Numbered from the stretch's first letter, positions 23,764 through 39,100 are shown. The stretch is 64,000 bases of DNA from Linanthus parryae (GCA_023055425.1 JALGPY010000014.1:188501-252500), one strand, 5' to 3'. Notes: generated by a model from the sequence alone, not told the origin. Translations and numbers: made by a program.

Positions 23764-24132
23764 TCATTCTAAGCTTGTGCAAAAAGAATTGTCCCTTATG
23801 GGGTTTGAACCCATGACCTTCTTCTCAAACTTCACCGAAACTTTAAGTGCTACCAACTAACCATTAGGCCAGCTACCTCTTTGTTCCTTCTCTCTTCCCA
23901 ACTACTAACATTAACTAACTAACCAGATTAAATAATGAGAAACAAAAACAAAACAAAAGAAGAAAGAGTGAGAGAGAGAAACGGGTTTGTTTACCCGAGA
24001 GAGAGAGACGGACAGAGATGGTGGCGAGGACGCCGCCGGAGACGCCGGCGGTGGCTGACGACGAGGACGGCGGCGGCCGGCGACGGAGACGGCGGTGGCG
24101 ACGGCCGGGCGGCGGCAGCGGGAGGGAGAGAG

Positions 24133-24174
<42 letters not shown>

Positions 24175-24969
24175 TGAAGGAGAGATTGAGAGCTATGAAT
24201 TCGTATGAGAATTGCTCTGAGATTGGGGGGTTTATATAGGCTAGAGGGTGAGAAATCTGGCGAGGATTAGGAGACCCACTTCGAAAATTTCGATTTTGAA
24301 TCGGGACCAAAAATTGGCGAAATTGGGTTGATTGATGCTAAATTATCGAGCCTTGATGAGTTTAAATCGAATAGGGAGTGATTTGGGACAAACATCAACG
24401 AACTTGGTGAAGATTCGGAGTGGTAATGGTGGTGTTTGGGTTGGAGATGGTGTTCTTCCTCCATGGGAGAGTTTGAGGAAGAAGATGACTATTTTTATGG
24501 TTAAAGACACTTTCACCCCCACTGGTTTAGTCATTATACAACTAATACCCCCAAGTTCACTTAAAAGACACACTTTAAGTTAGGAAAAACTACATAAAAC
24601 TCCCTAATGGATTACAACATTAAAATTAACTTTCTAAATAATAATAACTAATACCCAAACTTATCACAATGTCATATAAACACCAAATAATATCATAAAA
24701 TATAATAGTAGCATATTAACACCCAATACTAATAATAATATTATATTAACACTCAATAATTATAGTAATATCATAAATACCCATTTTCACAAAACAGAGG
24801 ATTTCATCCTTCCCCCCTTAAAGAGAGCTTCGTCCTCGAAGCTTAAACCAACCTCTCAACAACCACTACGGTATGGGTCTCCACTTTAGGGTATAATAAC
24901 TAAGCGCCAACCTAAGGCTTCAAAAATGACGTTCTTCAAAACCAAAGGCTTCAAAACCGAAGGATTACA
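23764..24969 (-). repeat. 5' LTR of L1 (LTR copy 3, truncated)
   Basis: It matches 6500-7690 of copy 1 almost base for base, including the tRNA-like module, the CGG-rich segment and an extended GA microsatellite (24137-24171). It lacks the first about 1.53 kb of plus-strand-left sequence (U5 side in minus orientation) and hence the primer site. It ends GGATTACA at the TTTAT duplication. Its closeness to copy 1 identifies these two as the pair belonging to one insertion. Confidence 0.85.
24231..24240 (-). promoter_or_regulatory. TATA-like box in L1 5' LTR
   Basis: The minus strand reads CCTATATAAA, followed by a CT-rich leader-like region. Equivalent boxes occur in copy 2 (about 21288-21296) and copy 1 (6951-6960, degraded to CTATATGAAC). 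This supports minus-strand transcription of the family. Confidence 0.5.
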
Positions 24970-27900
24970 TTTATCATTAAAAATAATACCCTGATCATCA
25001 CCCCAAACTCAATAAACACCAAATCCCCTATTCCCATATCCTCAATTAAACCCTTATCCTAAACGTCACCCCATACTCCAAAAACCCTAAATCCTCTAAT
25101 CCTAAATCCTTGATTAAACCCTAAATAGAAGTCTACAACACTTAATTGGACCGTCAACCTCTCAAACCCTTCAACCTTTTGAGAAATGTAATCACTCAAA
25201 ACAAGATTTCGAGGCGTTTTGAGCACCTTATTTAAATATCTAAATGTTACAAAAACGAGTGAATTTTTACCTAATATTGTAGACAGACAATCATACTATA
25301 AGATCCTGAAAAAATTTACAACTAAAAAACTTCTTTGGTCTGCCTAAATCCTTCACAAAATACCCATAAAATGTCCCGAAACCATGATTTATCATTAAAA
25401 ATCTTACCCTAAACATCACCCCGAACTCCAAAAACACCAAATCCTTCAATCCTAAATCCTCAATTAAATCCTAAATAGAATTCTAAAACACTTAATTGGA
25501 CCCTCAACCTCTCAAACCCTTCAACCTTTTGAGAAATTAAATCACTCAAAACAAGATTTTGAAGCGTTTTGAGCACCTTTTTCAGATATCAAAATGTTAC
25601 AAAAACGAGTGAATCTTTACCAATATTGTAGACTGACAATCAAACTATAGGTTCACGAAAAAAACTACAACTAAAAAACTTCTTTGGCTTGTCAAAAACA
25701 TCCCAAAATAACCATAAAATTTACCCAAACCATGATTTATCATCAAATATCATACCCTAAACATCAGCCCAAACTCAAAAAACACCAAATCCTCTAATCA
25801 CAAATCCTCCATTAAACCCTAAATAGAATTCTAAAACACTAAATTGGACCCCAACCCTCAAACTTTTCACCCTTTTGAGAAAGCGAATCACTCAAAACAA
25901 GATTTCAAAGCGTTTTGAGCACTTTTTTTAAATATCTAAATTTTACAAAAACGAGTGAATCTTTACCTAATATTGAAGACTGACAATCAAACTATTGGAT
26001 CACGTAAAAATTTACATCTAAAGAACTTCTTTGGCCTGCCAAAATCCTCCCCATTATGCCCATAAAATGTCTCGAACCCATGATTTATCATTAAAAATCT
26101 TACCCTAAACGTCACCCCAAACTCCAAAAACACCAAATCCTCTAATCATAAATTCTCAATTAAACCCTAAATAGAAATCTAAAACACTTAATTGGAACCC
26201 TCAAACCCTTCACCGTTTTGAGAAATGAAATCACTCAAAACAAGATTTCAAAGCGTTTTGAGCACCTTGTTTATATATCTAAATGTTACAAAAACAAGTG
26301 AATCTTATCTAATATTGTAGACTGACAATCAAACTACAGGATCACGAAAAGATTTACAACTACAAAACTTCTTTGGCCTGCCAAAAACTTCCCTAAAATA
26401 CCCATAAAATGTCCCGTAACCATGATTTATCATTAAATATCATACCCTAAACATCACCCGAAACTCGAAAAACACCAAATCCTCTAATGCTAATCCTCAA
26501 TTAAACCCTAAATAGAAATCTAAAACACCTAATTGGACCCCCAACCCTCAAACCTTCACCCTTTTGAGAAAGTAAATCACTCAAAACAAGATTTCGAAGC
26601 GTTTTTAGAACCTTTTTAAAATATCTAAATGTTACAAAAACGAGTGAATCTATACCTAATATTGTAGACTGACAATCAAAGTATAGGATCACGAAAAAAT
26701 TTGCAACTAAAATATGTTTTTGGCCTGCCAAAATCCTCCCCAAAATACCCATAAAATGTCCTGAAACCACGATTATCATTAAAAGTCTTACCCTAAACGT
26801 CACCCCAAACTCGAAAATACCAAATCCCCTAACCCTAAATGCTTGGTTAAACCCTAAATAGAAATCTAAAACAGTTAATTGGACCCCCAACCCTCAAACC
26901 CTTCACCCTTTTGAGAGATGAAATCATTCAAAACAAGATTTCGAATCGTTTTGAGCACCTTTTTTATACATCTAAATGTTACAAAAATGAGTGAATTTTT
27001 ACCTCATATTGCAGACCGACAATCATACTATAGGATCCCTAAAAAATTAACAACTAAAAAACTTCTTTTGCCTGCCAAAATCCTTCCCAAAATACCCATA
27101 AAATGTCCCGAAACCATGATTTATCATTAAAAAATTTACCCAAAACGTCACCCCGAATTCCAAAAACACCAAATCCTCTAATCCTAAATCCTCAATTAAA
27201 CCCTAAATAGAAATCAAAAACACTTAATTGGACCCTCAACCTCTCAAACCCTTCACCGTTTTGAGAAATAAAATCATTAAAAACAAGATTTTGAAGCGTT
27301 TTGAGCACCTTTTTTTATATCAAAATGTTACAAAAACGAGTGAATTTTTACCTAATATTGTAGACTGACAATCAAATTATAGGATCATTAAAAATTTACA
27401 TCTAAAGAACTTATTTGGCCTGCCAAAATCCTCCCCAGTATACCCATAAAATGTCTCAAAAACCATGATTTATCATTAAAAATCTTACCCTAAACGTCAC
27501 CCCAAACTCCAAAAACACCAAATCCTCTAATCATAAATTCTCAATTAAACCCTAAATAGAAATCTAAAACACTTAATTGGAACCCCCAAACTCTTCACCC
27601 TTTTGAAAAATTAAATCTCTCAAAACAAGATTTCGAAGCGTTTTGAGCACCTTGTTTATATATATAAATGTTACAAAAACGAGTGAATCTTTACCTAATA
27701 TTGTAGACTGACAATCAAACTATAGGATCACGAAAAGATTTACAACTAAAAAACTTCTTTGGCCTGCTAAAAACGTCCCTAAATACCCATAAAATGTCCC
27801 GTGACCATGATTTGTCATTAAATGTCATACCCTAAACATCACCCGAAACTCAAAAAACACCAAATCCTCTAATGCTAAATCCTCAATTAAACCCTCAACC

Positions 27901-30619
27901 CTTCACCCTTTTGAGAAAGCAAATCACTCAAAACAAGATTTCGAAGCGTTTTGAGCACCTTTTTAAAATATCTAAATGTTACTAAAACGAGTGAATCTAT
28001 ACCTAATATTGTGGACTGACAATCAAACTATAAGATCACGAAAAAAAATTTAACTAAAATACTTTTTTGGCCTGCCAAAATCCTCCCCAAAATACCCATA
28101 AAATGTCCTGAAACCATGATTATCATTAAAAGTCTTACCCTAAACGTCACCCCAAACTCCAAAATACCAAATCCCCTAATCCTAAATCTTTGGTTAAACC
28201 CTAAATAGAAATCTAAAACAGTTAATTGGACCCCCAACCCTCAAACCCTTCACCCTTTTGAGAGATGAATCACTCAAAACAAGATTTCGAAGCCTTTTGA
28301 GCACATTATTTATATATCTAAATGTTACAAAAACGAGTGAATCTTTAACTAATATTGTAGACTGACAATCAAACTACAGGATCACGAAAAAATTATAGCT
28401 TAAAACTTCTTTGGCTTTCCAAAAACCTCCCCAAATAACCATAAAATTTCTCAAAACCATGATTTATCATTAAATATCATACCTGAACGTCAGCACAAAC
28501 TCAAATAACACCAAATCCTCTAATCACAAATCCTCAATTAAACGCTAAATAGAAATCTAAAACACTGAATTGGACCCCCAACCCTCAAACTTTTCACCCT
28601 TTTGAGCACCTTTTTTAAATATCTAAATGTTACAAAAACGAGTGAATCCTTACCAAATTTTGTAGAATGACAACCAAACTATGGGATCACGAAAAAAGTT
28701 ACACCTAAAGAACTCCTTTGGCATGCGAAATTCGTCCCCATTATACCCATATAATGTCCCGAAACCATGATTTATCATTAAATATCATACCCTAAACACC
28801 ATCCCAAACTCCAAAAACACAAAATTCTCTAATCCTAAATCCTCAATTAAACCCTAAATAGAAACCTAAAACACTTAATTGGACCCCCAACCCTCAAACC
28901 CTTCACCCTTTTGAGAAAGCAAATCACTCAAAACAAGATTTCGAAGAGTTTTGATCACCTTTATTAAATACCTAAACGTTACAAAAACGAGTGAATTTAT
29001 ACCTAATATTGTAGACTGACAATCAAACTATAGGATCACGAAAAAATATACAACTAAAATACTTCTTTGGCCTGCCAAAATCCTCCCAAAAATACCCATA
29101 AAATGTCCCGAAACCATGATTATCATTAAAAGTCTTATATCCTAAACGTCACCCCATACTCCAAAAAAACCGAATCCTCTAATCCTAAATCCTTGATAAA
29201 CCCTAAATAGAAATCTTAAACACTTAATTGGTCCCCAAACCCTCAAAGCCTTCACAGTTTTGAAAATGAAATCACTCAAAACAAAAATTCGAAGCGTTTC
29301 GAGCACCTTTTTTATATATCTAAATGTTACAAAAACGAGTGAATCTTTACTTAAATTGTAGTCACAATCTGACTATAGGATCACGAAAAAAATTACAACT
29401 AAAAAACTTCTATGACCTTCCAAAACCACCCAAAAATAACCATAAAATTTCCTGAAACCATGATTTATCATTAAATAGTATACCCTAAACATCAGCTTAA
29501 ACTCCATAAACACCAAATCCTTTAATCACAAATCCTCAATTAAACACTAAATAGAAATCTAAAACACTGAATTGGACCCCCTACCTTCAAAATTTCCACC
29601 TTTTTGAGAAAGCAAATCACTCAAAACAAGATTTCGAAGCGTTTTGAGCACCTTTTTTAAATATCTAAATGTTACAAAAACGAGTAAATATTTACCTAAT
29701 ATTGTAGACTGACAATCAAACTATAGGAACACGAAAAAATTTACAACTAAAATACTTCTTTGGCCTTCCAAAATCCTCCCCAAAATACCAATAAAATATC
29801 CCGAAACCATGATTATCATTAAAAGTCTTATCCTAAACCTCACCCCATACTCCAAAAATCCAAATCCTCTAAACCTAAATCCTTGATTAAACCCTAAGTA
29901 GAAGTCTAAAACACTTAATAGAACCGTCAACCTCTCAAACCCTTCACCCTTTTGAGAAATGTTATCACTCAAAACAAGATTTCGGAGCGTTTTGAGCACC
30001 CCATTTAAATATCTAAATGTTACAAAAACGAGTGAATTTTTACCTAATATTGTAGACTGACAATCATACAAAAGGATCCCGAAAACATTTACATCTAAAA
30101 AACTTCTTTGGCCTGCCAAAATCCTCTCCAATATACCCCATAAAATGTCCCGAAACCATGATTTATCATTAAAAATCTTATCCTAAACGTCACCCCAAAC
30201 TCCAAAAACACCAAATCCTCTAATCCTAAATCCTCAATTGAACCCAAAATAGAAATCTAAAACACTTAATTGGTCCCTCAACCCTCAAATCCTTCACCCT
30301 TCTGAAAAATAAAATCACTCAAAACAAGATTTTGAAGCGTTTTGAGCACCTATTTAAATATCAAAATGTTACAAAAACGAGTGAATCTTTACTTAATATT
30401 GTAGACTGACAATCAAACTATAGGATCACGAAAAAAAATTACAACTAAAAAACTTCTTTGGCATGGCAAAAACCTCCCTAAAATACCCATAAAATGTCTC
30501 GTAACCATGATTTATCATTAAATATCATACCCTCAACATCATCCCAAACTCAAAAAAAACAAAATCCATTAATCCTAAATCCTCAATTAAACCCTAAATA
30601 GAAGTCTAAAACACTTAAT

Positions 30620-32867
30620 TGGACCCTCAACCTCTCAAACCCTTCACCCTTTTGAGAATTGAAATCACTCAAAGCAAGATTTCGAAGCGTATTGAGCACC
30701 TTTTTTAAATATCAAAATGTTACAAAAATGAGTGAATCTTTACCTAATATTGTAGACTGATAATCAAACTATAGGATCACGAAAAATTAACAACTAAAAA
30801 ACTTCTTTGGCCTGCCAAAAACCTCCTTTAAATACCCATAAAACGTCCCGAAACCATGATTTATCATTAAATATCATACCCTAAAAATCACCCCAAACTC
30901 CAAAAACACCAAATCCTCTAATCATAAATCCTAAATTAAACCCTAAATAGAAATCTATAACACTTAATTGGACTTCCAACCCTCAAACCCTTCACCCTTT
31001 TGAGAAAGCAAATCACTCAAAACAAGATTTCGAAGCGTTTTGAGCACCTTTTTAAAATATCTAAATGTTACAAAAACGAGTTAATCTTTACCTAATATTG
31101 TAGACTGACAATCAAACTATAGGATCACAAAAAAATTTACAACTAAAAAACTTCTTTGACGTGCCAAAATCCTCCCCAAAATACCCATAAAATGTCCCGA
31201 AACCATGATTATAAGTCTTACCCTAACTGTCACCCCAAACTCCAAAAACACCAAATCCTCTTATCCTAAATCCTTGATTAAACACTAAATAGAAATCTAA
31301 ACACTTAATTGGACCCCAACCCTCAAACCCTTCACCTTTTTGAGAAAGCAAATCACTCAAAACAAGATTTCGAAGCGTCTTGAGCACCTTTTTAAAATAT
31401 CTAAATGTTACAAAAACGAGTTAATCTTTACCTAATATTGTAGACTAACAATCAAACTATAGGATCACGAAAAATTTTACAACAAAAAAACTTCTTTGGT
31501 CGGCCAAAAACCTCCCCAAAATACCCATAAAATGTCCCGTAACCGTGATTTATCATTAAATATCATACCCCAATCATCACCCCCAAACTCGAAAAACACC
31601 AAATCATCTAATCCTAAATCCTCAATTAAACCCTAAATAGAAATCTAAAATACTTAATTGGACCCCCAACCCTCAAACCCTTCACCCTTTTGAGAAATGA
31701 AATCACTCAAAACAAGATTTCGAAGCGTTTTGAGCCATTTTTTAAATATCAAAATGTTACAAAAACGAGTGAATCTTTACCTAATATTGTAGACCGACAA
31801 TCAAACTATAGTGTCACGAAAAAATTACAACTAAAAAACTTCTTTGGCTTGCCAAAAACCTTCCCAAAATAACCATAAAATTTCCCGAAACTATGATTTA
31901 TCATTAAATATCATGCCTTAAACAACAGCCCAAACTCAAACAACACCAAATCCTCTAATCACAAATCCTCAATTCAACCCTAAATAGAAATCTAAATAAC
32001 TGAATTGGACCCCCAACCCTTAATTTTTTCACCCTTTTGAGAAAGCAAATCACTCAAAACAAGATTACGAAGAGTTTTGAGCACCTTTTTTAAATATTTA
32101 AATGTTACAAAAACGAGTGAATCTTTACCTAATATTGTAGACTCATAATCAAACTATAGGATCACGAAAAAATTTGCATCTAAAAAACTTCATTGGACTG
32201 CTAAAATCCTACCCAACATAACCCAGAAAATATCCCAAAACCATGATTTATCATTAAAAATCTTATCCTAAACGTCACCCCAAACTCCAAAAACACCAAA
32301 TCCTCTAATCCTAAATCTTCAATTAAACCCAAAATAGAAATCTAAAACACTTAATTGGACCCTCAACCTCTCAAACCCTTGACCCTTTTGAGAATTGAAA
32401 TCACTCAAAGCAAGATTTCGAAGCGTTTTGAGCACCTTTTTTAAATATCAAAATGTTACAAAAATGAGTGAATCTTTACCTAATATTGTAGACTGACAAT
32501 CAAACTATAGGATCACGAAAAATTAACAACTAAAAAACTTCTTTGGCCTGCCAAAAACCTCCTTTAAATACCCATAAAACGTCCCGAAACCATGATTTAT
32601 CATTAAATATCATACCCTAAACATCACCCCAAACTCCAAAAACACCAAATCCTCTAATCATAAATCCTAAATTAAACCCTAAATAGAAATCTATAACACT
32701 TAATTGGACTTCCAACCCTCAAACCCTTCACCCTTTTGAGAAAGCAAATCACTCAAAACAAGATTTCGAAGCGTTTTGAGCACCTTTTTAAAATATCTAA
32801 ATGTTACAAAAACGAGTTAATCTTTACCTAATATTGTAGACTGACAATCAAACTATAGGATCACGAA
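30620..32867. repeat. Second five-monomer duplication in the satellite
   Basis: About 30620-31130 and 32357-32867 are near-identical at an offset of 1737 bp. They share private variants (CACTCAAAGCAAG, CCTCCTTTAAATACCC, AAACGTCCCG, TTGGACTTCCAACC, ACGAGTTAATC). Confidence 0.7.
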
Positions 32868-35800
32868 AAAAATTACAACTAATAAACTTCTTTGGACTGC
32901 CGAAAACCGCCCCAAATTAACCATAAAATTTCCCGAAACCATGATTTATCATTAAATATCATACCCTAAACATCAGCCCAAACTCCAAAAACACCAAATC
33001 CTCTAGTCCCAAATCCTCAATTAAACCCTAAATAGAAATCGAAAACACTGAATTGGACCCCTAACCCTCAAACTTTTCACCCTTTTGGGAAAGCAAATCA
33101 CTCAAAACAAGATTTCGAAACGTTTTGAGCAACTTTTGTTTAAATCTAAATTTTACAACACAGTGAATCTTTACCTAATATTGTAGACCGACAATCATAA
33201 TATAGGACATGAAAAAAATTACAACTAAAAACCTTCTTTAGCCTGCCAAAATCCTCCCCAAAATACGCATAAAATGTCCCGAAACCATGATTTATCATAA
33301 AAATCATACCCTAAACGTCACCACAAACTTCCAAAACACCAAAACCTCTAATCCCGAATCCTCAATAAGACCCTAAATAGAAATCTAAAACACTTAATTG
33401 GGCCCCGAACCCCCAAAACCCTTCACCCTTTTGAGAAATTAAATCACTCAAAATAAGATTTTGAATTGTGTTGAGCACCTTTTTTAAATATCCTAATGCA
33501 AGAAAAAAGAGTGGATCTTTACCTAATATTGTAGACTGACAATCAAACTATTGGATCATGAAAAGATTTACAACTAAAAAACTTCTTTGGCCTGCCAAAA
33601 TCCTCCCCAAAATACTCATAAAATGTCCTGTAACCTGGATTTATCATTAAATATCTTACCCAAACAGCAGCTCAATTCGAAAACACCAGATCCTCTTATC
33701 CTAAATCCACAATTAAACCCTAAATTGAAATCTAAAACACTTAATTGGACCCTCAACCTCACAAACCCTTCACCCTTTTGAGAAATGAATTCACTCCAAA
33801 CAAGATTTCGAAGCGTTTTGAGCACCTGTTTTAAATATCTAAATGTTACAATAACGAGTGAATCTTAACCTAATATTGTAGACTGACAATCAAACTATAG
33901 GATCCAGGAAAAAAGTTACAACTAAAAAACTTCTTTGGCCTGCCAAAAACCTCCACAAATTAACCATAAAATTTTCCCGAAACCATGATTTAACATTAAA
34001 TATCATACCCTAACATCAGCCCAAACTTCAAAAACACCAAATCCTCTAATCACAAATCCTCGATTAAATCCTAAATAGAAATTTAAAACACTGAATTGGA
34101 CCCCAAACCTCAAACTTTTCACCCTTTTGAGAAAGGAAATCACTAAAAACAAGATTTCGAAGCGTTTTGAGCAACTTTTATTAAATCTAAATGTTACAAA
34201 CACAAGTGAATCTTTACCTAATATTGTAGACCGACAATCATAATATAGGATCACGAAAAAATTTACAACTTAAAACCTTCTTTAGCCTTCAAAAATCCTT
34301 CCCAAAATACCCACAAAATGTCCCGAAACCATGATTTATCATTAAAATCATACCATAAACGTCACCCCAAACTCCCAAAACACCAAAACCTCTAATCCTG
34401 AATCCTCAATATGACCCTAAATAGAAATCTAAAACACTTAATTGGGCCCCGAACCCTCAAACCCTTCACCCTTTTGAGAAATTAAATCACTCAAAATAAG
34501 ATTTTGAATCGTGTTGAGCACCTTTTTTAAATATCCTAATGCTAGAAAAAAGAGTGGATATTTACCTAATATTGTAGACTGACAATCAAACTATTGGATC
34601 ATGAAAAAATTTACAACTAAAAAGCTTCTTTGGCCTACCAAAATCCTCCCAAAAATACCCATAAAATGACCCGAAACCATGATTTATCATTACAAATCTT
34701 ACCCTAAACGTCACCCCAAACTCCAAAAACACCAAATCCTCTAATAAATCCTCAATTAAACCCTAAATAGAAATCTAAAACACTTAATTGGACCCCCAAC
34801 CCTCAAACCCTTCACCCTTTTGAGAAATGAAATCACTCAAAATAAGATTTTGAAGCGTGTTGAGCACCTTTTTTAAATATCCAGATGTTAGAAAAACGAG
34901 TTGATCTTTACCAAATATTGTAGACTGGCAGTCAAACTATAGGTTCATGATAAAATTTACAACTAAAAAATTTCTTTGGTTTGCAAAAATCCTCCCCAAA
35001 ATACCCACAAAATGTCTCGAAACCATGATTTATCATTAAAAATCATACTCTAAACATCACCCCAAATTCCGCAAACACCAAATCCTCTAATCCTAAATCC
35101 TCAATTAAACCCTAACTAGAAATCAAAAACACTTAATTGAACCCCCCAACCCTAAAACATTTAATCCTTTCGAGAAATTAAATCACTCAAAACAAGATTT
35201 CGAAGGGTTTTGAGCACATTTTTAAAATATCGAAATGTTACAAAAACGAGTGAATCTTTACCTAATATTGTAGACTGACAATCAAACTATAGAATAACAA
35301 AAAAAATTACAACTAAAAAAACTTCATTGTCCTGCCAAAATCCTCCCCAAAATACCCGTAGATGTCCCAAAACCATGATTATCATTAAAAATCATACCCT
35401 AAACGTAACCCCAAACTCCAAAAACACCAAATCTTCTAATCCTAAATCCTCAATTAAACCCTAAATAGAAATCTAAAAAACTTAATTAGACATCCAACCC
35501 TAAAACCTTTAATCCTTTTGAGAAATGAAATCACTCAGAACAAGATTTCGAAGCGTTTTGAGCACCTGTTCTAAATATCGAAGTGTTACAAAAACGAGTG
35601 AATCATTACCTAATATTGTAGACTGTCAATCGAACTATAGGATCACGAAAAACATTACAACTAAAAAACTTCTTTGGCCTGTCAAAAACCTCTCCAAAAT
35701 ATCGATAAAATGTCCCCAAACCATGATTTATCATTAAATATCATACCCTAAACATCACCCCGAACTCAAAAAACACTAAATGTACAAAACGAGTGCATCT

Positions 35801-36109
35801 TTACCTAATATTGAGCACCTTTTTTTAACATCTAATGTTACAAAAACGAGTGAATCTTTACCTAATAATGTAGACTGACAATCAAACTATAGGATCATCA
35901 TAAAAATTACAACTAATAAACTTCTTTGGCCTGCCAAAAACCTCCCCAAAACACCCATAAAATTTCCCCAAACCATGATTTATCAAGATTTTGAAGCATT
36001 TTAAGCTCTTTTTTTATAAATCTTAATGTTACAAAAACGAGTGAATCTGTTCCTACTATTTTTAGAATCACAATCAATCTATAGGAACAAGAAAAAATTT
36101 ACAACTAAA

Positions 36110-39100
36110 CAACTTCTTTGGCCTGCGAAAATCCTCCCCAAAATACCCATTAAATCTCCCGAAACCATGATTTATCATTAAAAATCTTACCCTAAACGTT
36201 ACCCCGAACTCCAAAAAAAACACCAAATCCTCTAATCATAAATCCTCAACTAAACCCTAAATAAAATCTAAAACACTTAATTGGACCCCCAACCCTCAAA
36301 CCCTTGACGCTTTTAAGAAATGAAATCACTCAAAACAAGATTTCGAAGCATTTTGAGCACCTTTATTAAATATCTAAGTGTTACAAAACGAGTGCATCTT
36401 TAGCTAATATTGTAGACTGACCATCAAACTATAGGATCAAGAAAAAATTTACAACTAATAAACTTCTTTGGCCTGCCAAAAACTCCCCAAAATACCCATA
36501 AAATGTCCTGAAACCATGATTTATCATTAAATATCATACCCTAAACGTCACTCCAAACTCCCAAAATACCGAATCCTCTAATCATAAATCCTCAATTAAA
36601 CTCTAAATAGAAATCCAAACCACTTAATTGGACCCCAACCCTTAAACTTTTCACCCTTTTGAGAAAGCAAGTCACTCAAAACAAGATTTCGAAGCGTTTT
36701 GTGCACCTTTTTTTAATATCTAAATGTTACAAAAACGAGTGAATCTTTACCTAATATTGTAGACAGACAATCATACTATAGGATCACGAAAAATTTACAA
36801 CTAAGAAACTTCTTTGGCCAGCCAATCCTCCCCAAAAAAACCCCTAAAATTTCCCGAAACCATGATTTATCATTAAAAAATCTTACCCTAAATGACACCC
36901 CAAACTCCAAAAATACCTAATCCTTTCATCCCAAATCCTCAATTAAACCTTAAATAGATATCTAAAACACTTAATTGGACCCCCAACCATCAAACCCTTA
37001 ACCCTTTTGAGAAATGAAATCACTCAAAACAAGATTTTGAAGCATTTTGAGCTCTTTTTTATAAATTTAAATGTTACAAAAACGAGTAAATCTTAACCTA
37101 CTTTTGTAGACTCACAATCAATCTATAGGATCACGAAAAAATTTACAACTAAAATACTTCTTTGGCCTGCCAAAAACCACTCCACAATACCCAAAAAAAA
37201 TCCCGAAACCATGATTTATCATTAAATATCATACCCAAAACATCACCCCCAAACTTCAAAAATATCAAATCCTCTAATCACAAATCCTCGATAAACCCTA
37301 AATAGAAATCTAAAACACTGAGTTGGACCCCCTACCCTCAAACTTTTCACCCTTTTGAGAAAGCAAATCACACAAAACAAGATTTCGAAGAGGTTTGAGC
37401 ACCTTTTTTAATATGTTAATGTTACAAACACGAGTGAATCTTTACCTAATATTGTAGACTGACAATCAAACTATAGAATCACGAAAAAACTTGCAACTAA
37501 AAAAATGCTTGGGCCTGCCAAAAACCTCTCCAAAATACCCTCCCGAAACCATGATTTATCATTAAATATCATACCCTAAAAGTCACCCAAACTCCAAAAA
37601 CACCAAGTCCTCTAATCCTAAATCCTAGCCTAAACCCTAAATAGAAATCTAAAACACTTAATTGGACCCCCAACCCTCAAACCCTTCACCCTTTTGAGAA
37701 ATGTAATCACTCAAAACAAAATTTCGAAGCGTTTTGGGCACCTTTTTTAAATATCTAAATGTTACAAAAACGAGTGAATTTATACCTAATATTGTAGACC
37801 GACAATCATACTATAGGAACACGAAAAAAAAAATTACATCTAAAAAACTTCTTTGGCCTGCGAAATTCATCCCCAAAATACCCATTAAATCTCCCGAAAC
37901 CATGATTTATCATTAAAAATCTTACGCTAAACGTTACGCGGAACTCCAAAAACACCAAATCCTCTAATGCTAAATCCTCAACTAAACCGTAAATAGAAAT
38001 CTAAAACACTTAATTGGACCCCCCAACCCTCAAACCCTTGACCCTTTTAAGAAATGAAATCACTCAAAACAAGATTTCGAAGCATATTGAGCACATTTAT
38101 TAAATATCTAAGTGTTACAAAACGAGTGTTACCTAATATTGTAGACTGACCATCAAACTATAGTATCAAGAAAAAATTTACAACTAATAAACTTCTTTGG
38201 CGTGCCAAAAACCTCCCCAAAGCGTCACTCCAAACTCCCAAAACACCGTACCCATAAAATGTCGCGAAGCCATGATTTATCATTAAATATCATACCCTAA
38301 ACGTCACTCCAAACTCCCAAAACACCGAATCCTCTAATCCTAAATCCTCAATTAAACTCTAAATAGAAATCCAAACAACTTAATTGGACCCCAACCCTTA
38401 AACTTTTCACCCTTTTGAGAAGGCAAGTAACTCAAAACAAGATTTCGAAGCGTTTTGTGCACCTTATTTAATATCTAAATGTTACAGAAACCAGTGAATC
38501 TTTACCTAATATTCTAGACAGACAATCATACTATAGGATCACGAAAAATTAACAACTAAATGACTTCTTTGGCCAGCCAAAATCCTCCCCAAAAAAACCC
38601 CTAAAATATCCCGAAACCATGATTTATCATTAAAAATCTTAAATGTCACCCCAAACTCCAAAAACACCAAATCCTCTCATCCTAAATCCTCAATTAAACC
38701 CTAAATAGAAATCTAAAACACTTAATTGGACCCCCAACCATCAAACCCTTCACCCTTTTGAGAAATGAAATCACTCAAAACAAGATTTTGAAGCATTTTG
38801 AGCTCCTTTTTTTTATAAATCTAAATGTTACAAAAACGAGTGAATCTTTACCTACTTTTGTAGACTCACAATCAATCTATAGGATCACGAAAAATTTTAC
38901 AACTAAAAACTTCTTTGGCCTGCCAAAAACCTCTCCACAATACCCATGAAATTTTCTGAATCCATGATTTATCATTAAATATCATACCCCAAACATTACC
39001 CCAAACTTCAAAAACACCAAATCCTCTAATCACAAATCCTCGATAAACCCTAAATAGAAATCTAAAACACTGATTTGGACCCCCTACCCGCAAACTTTTC

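Larger units (their letters stand above)
4968..24969 (-). mobile_element. Nested minus-strand LTR retrotransposon 'L1' inserted in the satellite (TSD TTTAT)
   Basis: The left edge TGTAACACCCCC abuts satellite ending GATTTAT, and the right edge GGATTACA is followed by TTTATCATTAAAAAT, so TTTAT (4963-4967 and 24970-24974) is a 5-bp target-site duplication and the satellite monomer is resumed precisely. On the minus strand the LTR reads TGTAATCC...GGTGTTACA, has a TATA box, and the left copy is preceded by a polypurine tract, so the left copy is the 3' LTR. The right (5') LTR is truncated and its primer site is lost. No pol coding sequence of its own is visible, so L1 may be a non-autonomous (LARD-like) element or may have lost its coding part to deletion. 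It contains a gypsy fragment, Copia-1 and a second LTR copy. Confidence 0.85.
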
